In this document: positions 1 to 10,150 of the stretch, piece by piece
Numbering within the stretch: the first letter of the stretch is position 1
How the letters are laid out: every line of letters begins with the position of its first letter
DNA from: Paralithodes platypus
Lineage: Eukaryota > Arthropoda > Malacostraca > Decapoda > Lithodidae
DNA: 64,000 nucleotides
NCBI GenBank assembly: GCA_032716605.1
Contig: CM064518.1
Location: forward strand, 41,764,652 to 41,828,651
Direction: 5' to 3'
Translations under genes and position numbers: made by a program
The notes under the pieces: model-generated
What the model saw: the letters and a program-made list of their open reading frames with translations, nothing else
What the model was told of the DNA's origin: nothing
Database searches by the model: none

Positions 1-479
1 GTGAAACGGGAGAGACAGGCGGGGAAAATGCGATATCAGTAACTCAGATCAACAAAGGGATTTTTTTTCACGACCCATATCGCCAAATGCAGAGGATCTG
101 TGCAGTTGGATCATAATACAGGAAATATTCCGAATTGTGAGTAGGCTAGACTAGCCAATCTGTTCACGGTTATCCATTTAGTACGCGAAATATAGAAGAA
201 AAAACCCCACTACCCAAAAAAAGAGAAAAGTTAATTAAATTAATGTGAACATGGAGGATAGTTTACGCTAATTGTTATGATAAATGTGCTAATCAAGCTG
301 CACATCATATTTTGTTATCGATTATGCGTCCTACTTGGTTCACTGCGTACGAATCCTCAAGTGTCCCCAATACATAAGTCAAATCGCAATGTCTCTGGGG
401 TTGGCAGGATCTGTATATGTCATCAAGTGTTGGCATTGTGGTTTTGTGGAAGACGTGAGTTCCTTGGGTGTCAATAACA
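1..479. other. AT-rich unique sequence, no gene seen
   Basis: The stretch is low-complexity-poor, AT-rich DNA with short A and T runs. A 66-codon frame at 277-477 has no domain, splice context or protein-like bias that I can recognise, so I do not call it a gene. Confidence 0.5.
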
Positions 480-625
480 AACTATAGTCTATTCATTACG
501 ACGAGTCAATACAGTCCATTCTCCAACTGCTCATAACTGAAAAAGAGCTTGAGCAGCAGAGCTAATATTTCTAACATTTGAGAAATAGGTGGAAAATGTA
601 CAACACTTACCTCCAGCCCCTCCCG
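480..625 (+). repeat. Family F foldback repeat, degenerate partial copy
   Basis: It begins with ACTATAGTCTATTC and continues with a decayed form of the block GAGCTAATATTTCTA. Both also occur in the better copies at 11459-11674 and 55926-56340. The right inverted arm is missing or too eroded to see. Confidence 0.5.
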
Positions 626-1415
626 AATTTCATGATACTAGGGGTGACAATTGTAGACTACGCATAACAAATAGACATTAGGGAAAAATAAAACACACAA
701 AAAACCAAGAACTTTGAAGGTTCGGAGATTTCAGGATTGGTCAGATGGAAGGAACAGGAGGTGAACAGAAAATAGTGGCAGTGATCAGTAAGTAGTTGCT
801 AGAATTAGGTTGTGTTTTTGTGGTTGTAGTTGTTGATGTTGTTTCAATGTCTACTTCAGAAACTCGATTAGAAGTCAGCAGGATTCACACTAATGCACCA
901 GGCAATTACCCACCCACCTTACCGACTGAACTATTGGAAAGTAGCGCAATATTAGGCTTTCACTATCACTACTAGGACATAATGTTTAATCAATTAGTTC
1001 TTGCTTGTTTCAAAAATATGTTTAACTATCTGATGGTCAGGGCTATTTCAAAGCAACATACAATTTGTTTCAGGTTAGGAAAAGCAGAATATAGGAAGTG
1101 TTTTCAGAAGAGAAGCTGTTGGAAAGATATATTTAAAATAATATTTTTTAAAGGGGTGTTTTTTTTTTTTTTTAAAGAAGATTTTTACAAGGTATCTTTT
1201 TAAAAGTGATTAATAGATTATTATATTTTTCTATTTTAATATGTATTTCAAAGATAAATGTTTTTAGAAAGGTGTTTTAGTAGAGAACTGCTTAAAAAAA
1301 TTTTTTTTTATACGGACAAACTAAATAAATAGAAACCAACTCATACATTGGGAAAGTGAAATGTAGGACTCCATCCTGTCAGATGTCGGGTGCTGGATTA
1401 ACCATATTCCTCACC
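626..1415. other. Unannotated AT-rich DNA
   Basis: No coding signal, RNA gene or clear repeat is visible. T-rich runs (1144-1173, 1302-1310) account for the one 73-codon frame, which ends in poly-Phe and Lys and is not credible as a protein. Confidence 0.5.
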
Positions 1416-1419
1416 GGGG

Positions 1420-1519
1420 GACTCACTCACTCACTCACTCACTCACTCACTCACACTATATCACACTCACTCACTCACTCTCTCTCAAATAAATAAGTAA
1501 ATAAATAAGTAAATAAATA
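1420..1519. repeat. (CACT)n microsatellite followed by (AAATAAGT)n
   Basis: CACT repeats are interrupted at about 1455 and end in a short CT run. An 8-bp AAATAAGT-type repeat follows directly. Confidence 0.85.
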
Positions 1520-1671
1520 GAACAGATCCTTTTCTTACAGACTCTTTTCGAGGCGACGCACACCCACAAGTTTCAAGCGAAGTAAAAGTAGGGGTCGTGT
1601 TAAAGGAAGGCGAGAGTAATATAATGTTTTGGGAGATCCGGTGGCTGAAAGTTGAAGGGGGGAAGGTTGGG

Positions 1672-2014
1672 TTTTCTGGACCCCCCTTATCCCTTATGTT
1701 TAACCCCATTAATTTTCATATTATAAGATCTTTAACTCCATTTCCTGGTCAATATTAAGACCTTTCGTACCATATGGGTGTCGATTTTGTCCTGGCGAGC
1801 GAAAGCGAGCCTGTAATTTAAGGAGTAATTAATCGGCCTTCGGCCGGAATTTTTGTTACCGAAAAATGTTTAAATTTATCTTGAAAGGGGGTCTAGGGGG
1901 TGTTTTTTAAGCTTGATGGATGTCTAGCGAGGAAAGTTTAAAAATATATAAACACATAATAACAAAAAGTAAATATATAAAAAGACCAAAAAGTAACCAC
2001 TACCCCATTAAGGA
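1672..2014 (+). mobile_element. Family A MITE (TTAA foldback element), diverged copy
   Basis: This is a non-coding element with the three-palindrome core seen in about 20 copies in the window: GGCGAGCGAAAGCGAGCC, then CGGCCTTCGGCCGG, then a TACCGAAAAATG arm. The first TIR is eroded; the right end reads CCCCATTAA. The family resembles TTAA-target (piggyBac-type) non-autonomous elements. About 70 bp of similar sequence lies on both sides (1604-1670 and 2013-2080), so the element sits inside a duplicated segment. Confidence 0.75.
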
Positions 2015-2144
2015 AAGCGAGAGAAATAATATATGTTTTTGGAGCTCCGGTGGCCAAAGTTTAAGTTTGGGGAAGGTAGGTGGTTCCAAAGTTAATATTG
2101 TTGGCGTTAAAAGTGGGGTGGTGTGTGTTCTTTCTTGTGTCCTG

Positions 2145-2147
<3 letters not shown>

Positions 2148-2240
<93 letters not shown>
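2148..2240. repeat. (GA)n microsatellite, about 93 bp
   Basis: This is an uninterrupted GA run. It produces spurious Arg-Glu frames on the plus strand that should not be read as proteins. Confidence 0.98.
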
Positions 2241-2243
<3 letters not shown>

Positions 2244-2347
2244 TTACCATCAAATCTCTACCGTTCATCACACCACTGCCTCACTGACACTCGACATACC
2301 TGGAAAGACAAATACAAAACGTAAGAAACAATACAAAATTTATCCTT

Positions 2348-2555
2348 TATAGATTATGACGCATTTCGACAGTGTATTCAGGCTATCATTAGACAATTAT
2401 ATACAGCTTAGGAAGGATCTGAGAGAATCATAAGAGTAAAGACTATCTCCGTTAACCCTCTAACTTCCATATACCCTTCCTAATCTGAACAAAATCGTCT
2501 AATAAAAGCCAGAGACCAGAATAAAATGCGTATCGGTTCTTGAAAGGGTTAAGAC
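2348..2555. mobile_element. Family P element (TTAACCCCTTCA type), diverged
   Basis: It contains the family landmarks ACGCATTT..CAG, CAGCTTAGGAAGGATCTG and, on the inverted side, AAATCGTCTAATAAAAGCCA, and ends in GAAAGGGTTAAG. This matches the complete copy at 36053-36266. No coding capacity. Confidence 0.65.
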
Positions 2556-2651
2556 CGTTAAGTATTTATAAGGTACGGACACATTTTCAGAACACTTTTA
2601 GACAGCCAAGATTTACCGACAAAACAACATGTGGGATAGATGGTTAAATAA

Positions 2652-2862
2652 TTCTCCACCATTACGCAATTTGTCATCATATTCTGGTTACCATTATTCG
2701 AGTTTCTTTAGTTTGTAATCTACCTATACGACTCAAACGGGTAAATACGATCTCAATAAACCTTCTTAGTAACATAGGTCCTTCTTAAACTACATAAAAG
2801 CATCTAATTTTATCCACAATCAAATGTGAAGAGGCGCCATGGCGCTGAAGGGGTTTAAAGGA
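2652..2862. mobile_element. Family P element, diverged
   Basis: It carries the internal landmarks TCATATTCTGGTTACCATTA, ATAGGTCCTTCTTAAACT and a terminal GCGCTGAAGGGGTTTAA arm. These match the copies at 36053 and 53993. The left TTAACCCC arm is eroded. It is non-coding and about 210 bp, the usual size in this window. Confidence 0.7.
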
Positions 2863-2881
2863 ACATGGTATCTAGGATAAA

Positions 2882-2884
<3 letters not shown>

Positions 2885-2941
<57 letters not shown>

Positions 2942-3000
2942 ATGATCCCTGAAGCAGGACATAAAACTGTTTACACTTTAGCTACCCCCCCCCCCCCTCC
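2885..3000. repeat. (TC)n microsatellite and a C-run
   Basis: A TC run occupies 2885-2939 and a poly-C run lies at about 2985-2997. Confidence 0.95.
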
Positions 3001-3325
3001 TCCCTAGTTTATCCGGAACCTGTCTGACTATAGGCTCCCGCAGGTACAGTCGCGCTAATACGTGATGTGTCGGCACCAAGTATGTTTTGACCATCAATTG
3101 GTATCAGCAATATCTAAGATTCATTTCTTCATATCGAATGAAATATACAAACATGCTCCTACACTTGCCCGCCCTATTCAACATCTGACAGACATTAATA
3201 TAGCACAGAGCAAGCCAAACGTAATGACAGCTGGGCCATGACTTATTAGCGAGACCGTACAGTGGACTAATATGACTCTTTCTGGTTATAGGCTGACTTT
3301 CTCCTCAGACTGCATTCTTACTTGC

Positions 3326-3534
<209 letters not shown>

Positions 3535-3738
3535 AATATATTTGTGTATCTTATCTTCTGGTTACCGGCGATACATGTGTAAAAGTTCATGTAGCTTTTG
3601 GGGTGAGCATCAAGGTAATTGTCTTACAAAGCCTGCTGTTTGTCATATATTAGTGAGTTAAATATTACTTAATACATAATATTATACATAATGGTTGCAT
3701 AGCCTATTTATTGTGTACTAAGTGCATGCGTATGTTAT

Positions 3739-4114
3739 TTAAGGGGGGGTGACCTGCTTTTTGTTATTTCTGTCCTTTTCTCTCTTTCTCTGGCTTGTAT
3801 CCATTCGGCCCCATTCAGCCAACTATTTTAAGACGTTTATCCCCATCTAGGTGTCGATTTCTTCCTGGCAAGCGATAGCGAGCCAGCATTATATATAGAA
3901 ATTCGGCTTCGCCGGAGACATTTTTCTATCGAAAAATGTACAAATTTAGCCTGCTGTCAAACAAAAATAAAAAATATACTGGCTCGCTACCACTCATCAG
4001 TAAAAAATTTACACCTGGATGGGGATACACGTCTTAAAACAGTAGGATGAATGGGGCCAAATAAATATAGAGAAAGATAGAAAAGGACAGAACAAAAACA
4101 GGTCACCCCCCTAA
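3739..4114. mobile_element. Family C long-palindrome MITE
   Basis: The ends read TTAAGGGGGGGTGACC and GGTCACCCCCCTAA, so the element has good terminal inverted repeats at a TTAA-like target (right copy mutated to CTAA). The two halves are inverted copies of each other: GGCTTGTATCCATTCGGCCC in the left half is mirrored on the right in eroded form. The centre keeps the family A palindromes GGCAAGCGATAGCGAGCC and CATTTTTCTATCGAAAAATG. No ORF. Confidence 0.85.
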
Positions 4115-4454
4115 ATTATCTTACCCAATGCGTTACTTTGATACACACTGAGAGCATCCTTGTGTGATACAGTATATTGCAGGTATAATATGTGCTAATT
4201 TTGACTGTGTTTTCTGTATTTGCCTATCATGAGCATCGCTTACTCAACACAAAGATAGCAACAACTGAAAGGGGTAAATTTCTATTACTCGTAAGACAAC
4301 TCATATTCAAGTACCTCTTATCAGCGAAAGTCAAATAATAAGCCTCGATATTAATGATGCACTTAATATAAAAAGTAACCAAGTAACATCAACTACAACT
4401 AAAGTAGAAAGTGAATGGTAAAGAATTAAAACATGTTTTAATAGAACACAGCCT

Positions 4455-4456
<2 letters not shown>
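4115..4456. other. Unannotated DNA between MITE and microsatellite
   Basis: I see nothing beyond AT-rich sequence here. Confidence 0.5.

Positions 4457-4518
<62 letters not shown>
4457..4518. repeat. (AT)n microsatellite
   Basis: This is an uninterrupted AT run of about 62 bp. Confidence 0.97.
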
Positions 4519-4523
<5 letters not shown>

Positions 4524-5176
4524 ATAAATAAAGTATAATAATAGAGGTCAATCTAATCTAGCAATGATATATAAGTAATATTAGAAACAATACGCAATTT
4601 TCCAGAGCCCCCCGCCCCTCTCCCCAGGTGTGAATAGGGAATCACCTGGCCTGTGTCTCTCGGGGGGACAAGGTTAGATTTTTAGGCCTCCATATTGACT
4701 AACCCAGGACGGAGAGGTTATTTATAGGTGGTCAGAAGCGTATGTCGACTTTAATAGCTTGGTTCGTGATACCAGAGCAGGTCAAAGGTCAAGGTTGGTT
4801 ATTCGTGTCAGTTTATTCCCTGCATACAGATGTATACAAACAAATATAATATAGAACTCTGTCTGGTTTGAAAATTTACCTGATTTAATTATTTGTACCG
4901 GTATACTTATCTGTTTTCTGGCTGCCCATCAATCAATTTATCTAGCGATATCAGTTTATTTATGTATATGCCTATGTATCTCTATATGCCTATCTATCTA
5001 CCTATAATTATTATTGTTTGTTTGACACACGTTTGTGTGTATGTGGTTGCCTGTATGTATGTCAATGTGTGAATTTTCGCCGTATTTGTTTAACCTCTTA
5101 CGTCTTTAATATATTCAGCCCTCTTTAATTTTCAGTTATATTGCCTCACTTAAACTTGTGTCCACCATAAGCTTCC
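4519..5176. other. Unannotated DNA
   Basis: Short TATC and TGTA tracts occur around 4930-5065. No gene or dispersed repeat is recognised. Confidence 0.5.
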
Positions 5177-5694
5177 AAAAAGTCAACTACAGTATATTAG
5201 CTCCTATTTATACCAAAAGTCAACTACAGTATATTAGCTCCTATTTATACCAAAAGTCAACTACAGTATATTAGCTCCTATTTATACCAAAAGTCAACTA
5301 CAGTATATTAGCTCCTATTTATACCAAAAGTCAACTACAGTATATTAGCTCCTATTTATACCAAAAGTCAACTACAGTATATTAGCTCCTATTTATACCA
5401 AAAAGTCAACTACAGTATATTAGCTCCTATTTATACCAAAAAGTCAACTACAGTATATTAGCTCCTATTTATACCAAAGTCAACTACAGTATATTAGCTC
5501 CTATTTATACCAAAAGTCAACTACAGTATATTAGCTCCTATTTATACCAAAATCAACTACAGTATATTAGCTCCTATTTATACCAAAGTCAACTACAGTA
5601 TATTAGCTCCTATTTATACCAAAAGTCAACTACAGTATATTAGCTCCTATTTATACCAAAAGTCAACTACAGTATATTAGCTCCTATTTATACC
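5177..5694. repeat. 37-bp minisatellite, 14 tandem copies
   Basis: The unit is an A-run followed by GTCAACTACAGTATATTAGC and then TCCTATTTATACC. All 14 copies share an identical 33-bp body apart from one copy that has lost the G after the A-run (TCAAC). Otherwise only the A-run varies (3 to 5). Total length is 518 bp. There are no variable spacers, so it is not a CRISPR array. The near-perfect body indicates very recent expansion or homogenisation. Confidence 0.97.
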
Positions 5695-5744
5695 ACAAAG
5701 TTATCCCTAGACACGCAGGAACTAAACTTCTGTATACCCACATT

Positions 5745-6080
5745 TTAAGGGGAGATATCCACTTGAGGGATTTTTTTCTGGACCCCTTTCTCCCTCATGT
5801 TTAGCCCCATTGCTTTTGAGATTTTAAGACCATCGCCCTAGTAGTTTGGATATTTTAAGACATTTTGCCCCATTTCTGTCAATTTTAAGACCTTTCGTGC
5901 CGTTAAGGTGTCGATTTTTTCCTGGCGAGCGATAGCGAGCCTGTAATTTAAGACCAACCGGCCTCCGGCCTGGACATTTTTCTACCGAAAAATGTACAAA
6001 TTTATCTTGAAAGGGGGTCTACGGGATGTAATTTTAAGCTTGATGAAAAAGTAGGGAACAAACTAAATACCTCCCCTTAA
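5745..6080 (+). mobile_element. Family A MITE, complete with TTAA at both ends
   Basis: The left end is TTAAGGGGAGATATCCACTT and the right end is AAATACCTCCCCTTAA, with TTAA at both edges as expected of a TTAA target-site duplication. Core palindromes: GGCGAGCGATAGCGAGCC (about 5924), CCGGCCTCCGGCC (about 5959) and CATTTTTCTACCGAAAAATG (about 5975). At 336 bp without an ORF it serves as the reference full-length copy. Confidence 0.9.
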
Positions 6081-6154
6081 GTATTGCTGTATACAGTTCA
6101 GCTCAGTACTGTTCCAATGTATAAATATCTAAGCTGGGAAGAGAGGAATCAGTA

Positions 6155-6355
6155 ATGCACAGAAGAAAAACAAATGAAGAGAAGAGACAGAATAAAAAAA
6201 AAGCAAAAATCAAAAACTCATCCGAGCTTCGTAAAGTGTGTAAACAGAGCACTAATCCCGATGTGAACAAGGCACTAGAGTTCTCCAAAAGGGCCTCCAG
6301 TTCTGACCCCATTCTGGACTTACAGTGTGCTGGCTTAATAATGCAGAAAGGTTGA
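6155..6355 (+). CDS. Short Lys/Arg-rich ORF of unknown status
   Basis: A 66-codon ATG-to-stop frame lies in the 280-bp gap between two family A MITEs. The N-terminal third is very basic (many Lys, Arg, Asn). The remainder (NSSELRKVCKQSTNPDVNKA onward) has mixed composition and no obvious repeat origin. No signal peptide, membrane segment or known domain is visible. The opposite strand is open for 69 codons over the same interval, so the coding strand, if any, is unclear. There is no splice or promoter evidence. It may be chance. Confidence 0.15.
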   Translation: MHRRKTNEEKRQNKKKAKIKNSSELRKVCKQSTNPDVNKALEFSKRASSSDPILDLQCAGLIMQKG

Positions 6356-6364
6356 AGTCAGATT

Positions 6365-6700
6365 TTAAGGGGAGATGGGCTACTTCTCTGGTCCCCCTTC
6401 TTCCTCATGTTTAGCCCCATTCATTTTCAGATTATACGACGTTCGGTTCATTAGTTTGGCGATTTTGAAACCTTTCGCCCCATTTATTTGTCAATATTAA
6501 GACTTTTCGTGTTATTTAGGTGTCGATTCTTTCCTGGCGAGCGATAGCGAGCCTGTAATTTAAGAGATTGTTCTATCGAAAAATGTACAAATTTATCTTG
6601 AAGGAGGGTCTTGGGCGGGTGTTTATCAATCTTGATAGAGGTCTAGGGAGGAAACTAAGAACATAATACAAAGATACATATATCAGCAAATAAATACTAG
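6365..6700 (+). mobile_element. Family A MITE, right end decayed
   Basis: It starts at TTAAGGGGAGATGGGCTAC, carries GGCGAGCGATAGCGAGCC and the TCTATCGAAAAATG arm, and lacks the middle CGGCC hairpin (deleted). The right TIR is not recognisable; the end is estimated from similarity to other copies (GGAAACTAA followed by AT-rich sequence). Confidence 0.75.
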
Positions 6701-6835
6701 CTAACCGAAGTGATAATGTGTCTGTACTGTTGAACGCGACTTTAAACAACGTCCCACTTCCCCACAAGGCTTTTACTGATACTTGGGACAAATTTAGTAG
6801 CGCGTAACTCTTGTGTCAGTTTTTTTCTGCCCATG

Positions 6836-7172
6836 TTAAGGGGAGGTTTCTAGTTTGTTTCCTACTCCTCCAGCAATCTTAAAATTTTACTCCCTTGACC
6901 CCCTTTCAAGATAAATTTGTACATTTTTCGGTAGAAAAATGTCCCAGCCGAAGGCCGATTACTCTTAAATTACAGGCTCGCTATCGCTCGCCAGGATAAA
7001 ATCGACACCTAAATGGCACGAAAGGTCTTAAAATTGACAGAATGGGGCGGAAATTCTTAAAAATCACCAAACTAATGGGGCAAACGTCTTATAATCTCAA
7101 AAGCAATGGGGCTAGACATGAGGGAGAAAGGGGTCAAGAAAAAAGTCCCTCAAGTGGAAATCTCCCCCTAAG
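6836..7172 (-). mobile_element. Family A MITE, inverted orientation
   Basis: The left edge is TTAAGGGGAGGTTTCTAGTT and the right edge is GGAAATCTCCCCCTAA. The core palindromes are in reverse order (CATTTTTCGGTAGAAAAATG, then GCCGAAGGCCG, then GGCTCGCTATCGCTCGCC). The copy is full length and lies within 1.1 kb of two direct-orientation copies. Confidence 0.88.
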
Positions 7173-7487
7173 AGAAGATGTATACTGTGGAGTGGGAGGG
7201 TGGTGGTGAGAGTTAGGGACAGTACGTGGTAGTAAACAAAGACCTGGAAACACATTATGAATGGTATGTTTTGGGGGCAGGGGGCTAGGAATCCTCCTCC
7301 TCTTGTAAATTTATCTTACTCGACGATACAGAAGAAGGGGGAAGGGAACGCGAAAGTGGTCGCGGACCTTAAGAATAGGAACTTTAAATATTGTTTCTGT
7401 TCGGGCTCTGTCTCGTGCCGGCCACCCCCAGCAATGGGGTATGTGCCCTAGTATATAAATACATACTGTACATTCATAGTTTTCTTA
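7173..7487. other. Unannotated DNA
   Basis: G-rich short tracts are present. A 64-codon frame at 7257-7451 shows no domain. Nothing supported. Confidence 0.5.
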
Positions 7488-7675
7488 CATATACACATAC
7501 ATACATACATACATACATACATACATACATGCATACATACATACAGTACATACATATATACATACATACATGCATACATACATACAGTACATACATACAT
7601 ACATACATACATATATACATACATATATACATGCATACATACATACAGTACATACATATATACATACATACATGT
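7488..7675. repeat. (ATAC)n imperfect microsatellite
   Basis: CATA repeats are interrupted by CATG and CAGTACAT variants that recur about every 70-90 bp, which suggests block duplication within the array. All frames here (Thr-Tyr-Ile-His, Met-Tyr-Val-Cys) are artefacts. Confidence 0.95.
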
Positions 7676-7970
7676 TTAAGGCGGTAGGTATTATTTATTT
7701 GTGTATTTATATATTTCTTTATTATTACCGGTATTTTAGTTTCATCCCTAGGCCTCCATCAAGCTTAACATATTATATCCTCAAGATCACCTTTCGAGAT
7801 TTAATGTGTACATTTTCGGTAGAAAAGTTCCTCCGAAATTACAGGCTCGCCAGGAAAGAAATTGACACCTAAATGGCACCAAAGGTCTAAATATTGAAAA
7901 TGGAATGGGGCGGAAGGTCTTAAATTCGACAAACTAATGGGCAAACGTTTTAAAATTTCAAAAGTAATGT
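7676..7970 (-). mobile_element. Family A MITE, diverged
   Basis: Family landmarks are visible in inverted orientation: CCTCCATCAAGCTTAA, a decayed TTTTCGGTAGAAAA arm, GGCTCGCCAGG with half the GCGAGC palindrome lost, GACACCTAAATGGCAC and AAAGTAATG near the right end. Confidence 0.7.
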
Positions 7971-7998
7971 ACTAATCTTTTATATAATATATATATAT

Positions 7999-8706
7999 AT
8001 GGGTTTCAAAGTACATAACCAGGTAAAAGTTACGGCTGCGAAACGTCTAACGGGTTGGATTCTGCGTACATTTAAAACATGCGGTGAATTACCTATGATA
8101 ACGCTCTTCAAATCTCTAGTGCTACCGCGGCTTGAATACTGTAGCGTATTAACATCCCCATACAAAGCAGGTGAAATAAATGACTTAGAGAGTGTACAAA
8201 GAAATTTCACTTCGCATATAAGTTCGATAAAATAGCTACACTATTGGGAGCGTTTAAGAGCACTGAATCTGTACTCACTGGAACGTAGAAGAGAACGTTA
8301 CCTAATAATATACACGTGGAAAATCGAAGAGGGTTTAGTACCAAACCTACATACTCCGATAGTCATGAAATTCAGTGATAGGAGAGGCTGGGAATGCGAA
8401 ATCCCCCGGATGAATAACAGGGGTGCTATGGGCTCTCTGCGAGAGGGCTGGTTATCACACAGAGGCCCACGTCTCTTCAAAAAACTCCCACGGCGAGTAA
8501 GAGACATGAGGGACGTCTCGTTAGACAACTTCAAGAGAGCCCTCGATGTCGAACTGCAAAAGTGCCAGACGAGCCCATCCTCGCAAGGGAGCGAGCTGTC
8601 GCTTCAAACAGTCTACTGCACCAAATCACCACCCATAACGAGGGGCGTCGCGCTCCTTAGTGCCGCTAGAAGAGTGGCGAACACATCAAAAGGTATCAAA
8701 AAGGTG

Positions 8707-8707
<1 letters not shown>
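7999..8707 (+). pseudogene. LINE-B copy 1: 3' end of a non-LTR retrotransposon reverse transcriptase, broken
   Basis: The translated sequence is the C-terminal part of a CR1/jockey-group LINE ORF2, downstream of the RT palm. Motifs in order: KRLTGWILRTF, LPRLEYCSVLTSPYKAGEI, LESVQRNFTSHI, ERRRERYLIIYTWKI and GPRLFKKLPRRVRDM. This is the usual LINE RT C-terminal region that follows the FADD domain. The frame has a TAG at 8233-8235 where copy 2 (28826-29395) has a His codon, and a one-base deletion near 8564 shifts the last 30 codons. The 5' end is truncated against an AT tract. The 3' end stops at short GGTATC/AAAGGT repeats. Assignment to LINE is firm; the exact clade is not. Confidence 0.85.
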
Positions 8708-8708
<1 letters not shown>

Positions 8709-8786
<78 letters not shown>

Positions 8787-8838
8787 CAGTATATATATAT
8801 ATATATATATAGAGTATATATATATATATGTATATATT
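8709..8838. repeat. (AT)n microsatellite with CAG/GAG interruptions
   Basis: AT runs are separated by AGAGTAT and CAGTAT. The tract directly follows the 3' end of LINE-B copy 1, as is common for LINE insertion at or expansion of a 3' tail. Confidence 0.95.
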
Positions 8839-9770
8839 ATTATAAGTGTTCTATGCATTATTATAAATTTACTGTTAGATATTTACTTTACGCTATAAAT
8901 GTTATATTGGCGTCAAGTGTGTACATTCATGAAAACTAGCGATATTCTAGAGCTCTTGTTACGCTTGAGATCGATTTTGTCAAGCCATATTCGGAGTTTA
9001 CTTAGCGAAAGCTTTTGAGGAGTAATTTAGTGGAGTAAGGATACAGGCAAAATATGTAATCGGAAATACATATTTATTATATGCATTTACATCGAGATAT
9101 CGCCTAAAGAGCATACACAACCGCTAGGAATTTTGAAATGGTTGAGAGGTTGAGGTGCTTAGGGGTAAACTCTGACGCTCTAGATTATTATATATATTCT
9201 CATCATAAACCAACTGAATCCTAAATGACCTTGAGCGGAATAAAATCGTCTGAAATGCATATAAAAACCATGATGAATTGAAATGGTTGGTCGTGCGGGT
9301 AGAGTTGCGCGAGGGTAGACTCGGATATTCTCTCTCCTACCCTGTGATCACCCGCCCCTCCTGCCTTCTCATTATCAGGTACACCATTTCACAGTCACCA
9401 CAGGTATTATTCACTATTTCATGTTTGACGTTTTGTAATACCAGCTTCATATTATGCGTTTCCTTTCTGTGTTTTGTAATCGGACCTTCTTACTCATTTG
9501 AATTCAGGTATTTGAGCATTTCGCTGTTTAAAGTAACCGAGAGGCACTAAGCCTTTTTTTCATAGGTGTAGCTAAGTTTGGAATTCCGTGTCCCTTCATC
9601 CCCGCTCACAGTAGCCTGACACCATTACTGCTGCTAAACCAACTTCAAGTGTTGCCCCACACCCAGGTTTTCCGAAAATCGCACGAATTTACTGTGATAT
9701 TTAATTTTAGTCGACAGTAGAATCATGGATTTTGGTTGTCGTTGCCTTGCACAATTTTTTTATTTCTGTG
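8839..9770. other. Unannotated DNA with a diverged local duplication
   Basis: Similar blocks starting TTTTGAAATGGTTGAG (about 9130) and AATTGAAATGGTTGGT (about 9276) suggest an old duplication spaced by about 145 bp. A 90-codon frame at 9278-9550 lies in the second block and has no recognisable domain. Confidence 0.4.
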
Positions 9771-9843
9771 TATGAAGGAGACAAAGGGAAAAGCTGCCTG
9801 TAACAAGTGAGTCCCCCAAAGTTGAAAGAGTGATACAAACTTG

Positions 9844-9877
<34 letters not shown>

Positions 9878-9915
9878 AGTATTATATATACTATATTATA
9901 TATATATATTATATA

Positions 9916-9963
<48 letters not shown>

Positions 9964-10150
9964 TTGTTTTTGGTGTACAGTATGGAAAGAAGTGTGGTGT
10001 GCTTGTTTAGTGTATTGAAATGAATAGGAGGTGTTTGTGAGAACTAGCTGGATTACTCTCTGTGTAGGCGAGACACGAACAGAAACAGTGAAGGAAGCCA
10101 GACAAATGCACCAGGATCTCCAACAACTCCTTATCACATGCCTATGAGGC
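9771..10150 (+). repeat. Family S dispersed repeat, split by an (AT)n tract (9846-9954)
   Basis: It contains GAGACAAAGGGAAAAGCTGC and CCCCCAAAGTTGAAAGAGTG, then the AT microsatellite, then GAAAGAAGTGTGGTGTGCTT, GAACTAGCTGGATTACTCT and GAAACAGTGAAGGAAGCCAG. Inverse copies at 26010-26255 and 54990-55335 carry the same blocks. There is no coding capacity. The element class is unknown. Confidence 0.7.

Noticed and set aside
1920..2352. Arg-Glu repeat proteins of 68-134 codons
   Set aside because: Their length comes from a pure GA microsatellite, which has no stop codon in these frames.
5177..5694. CRISPR-like array of 14 regular units
   Set aside because: The repeats are contiguous, without unique spacers, in eukaryotic DNA; it is a minisatellite.
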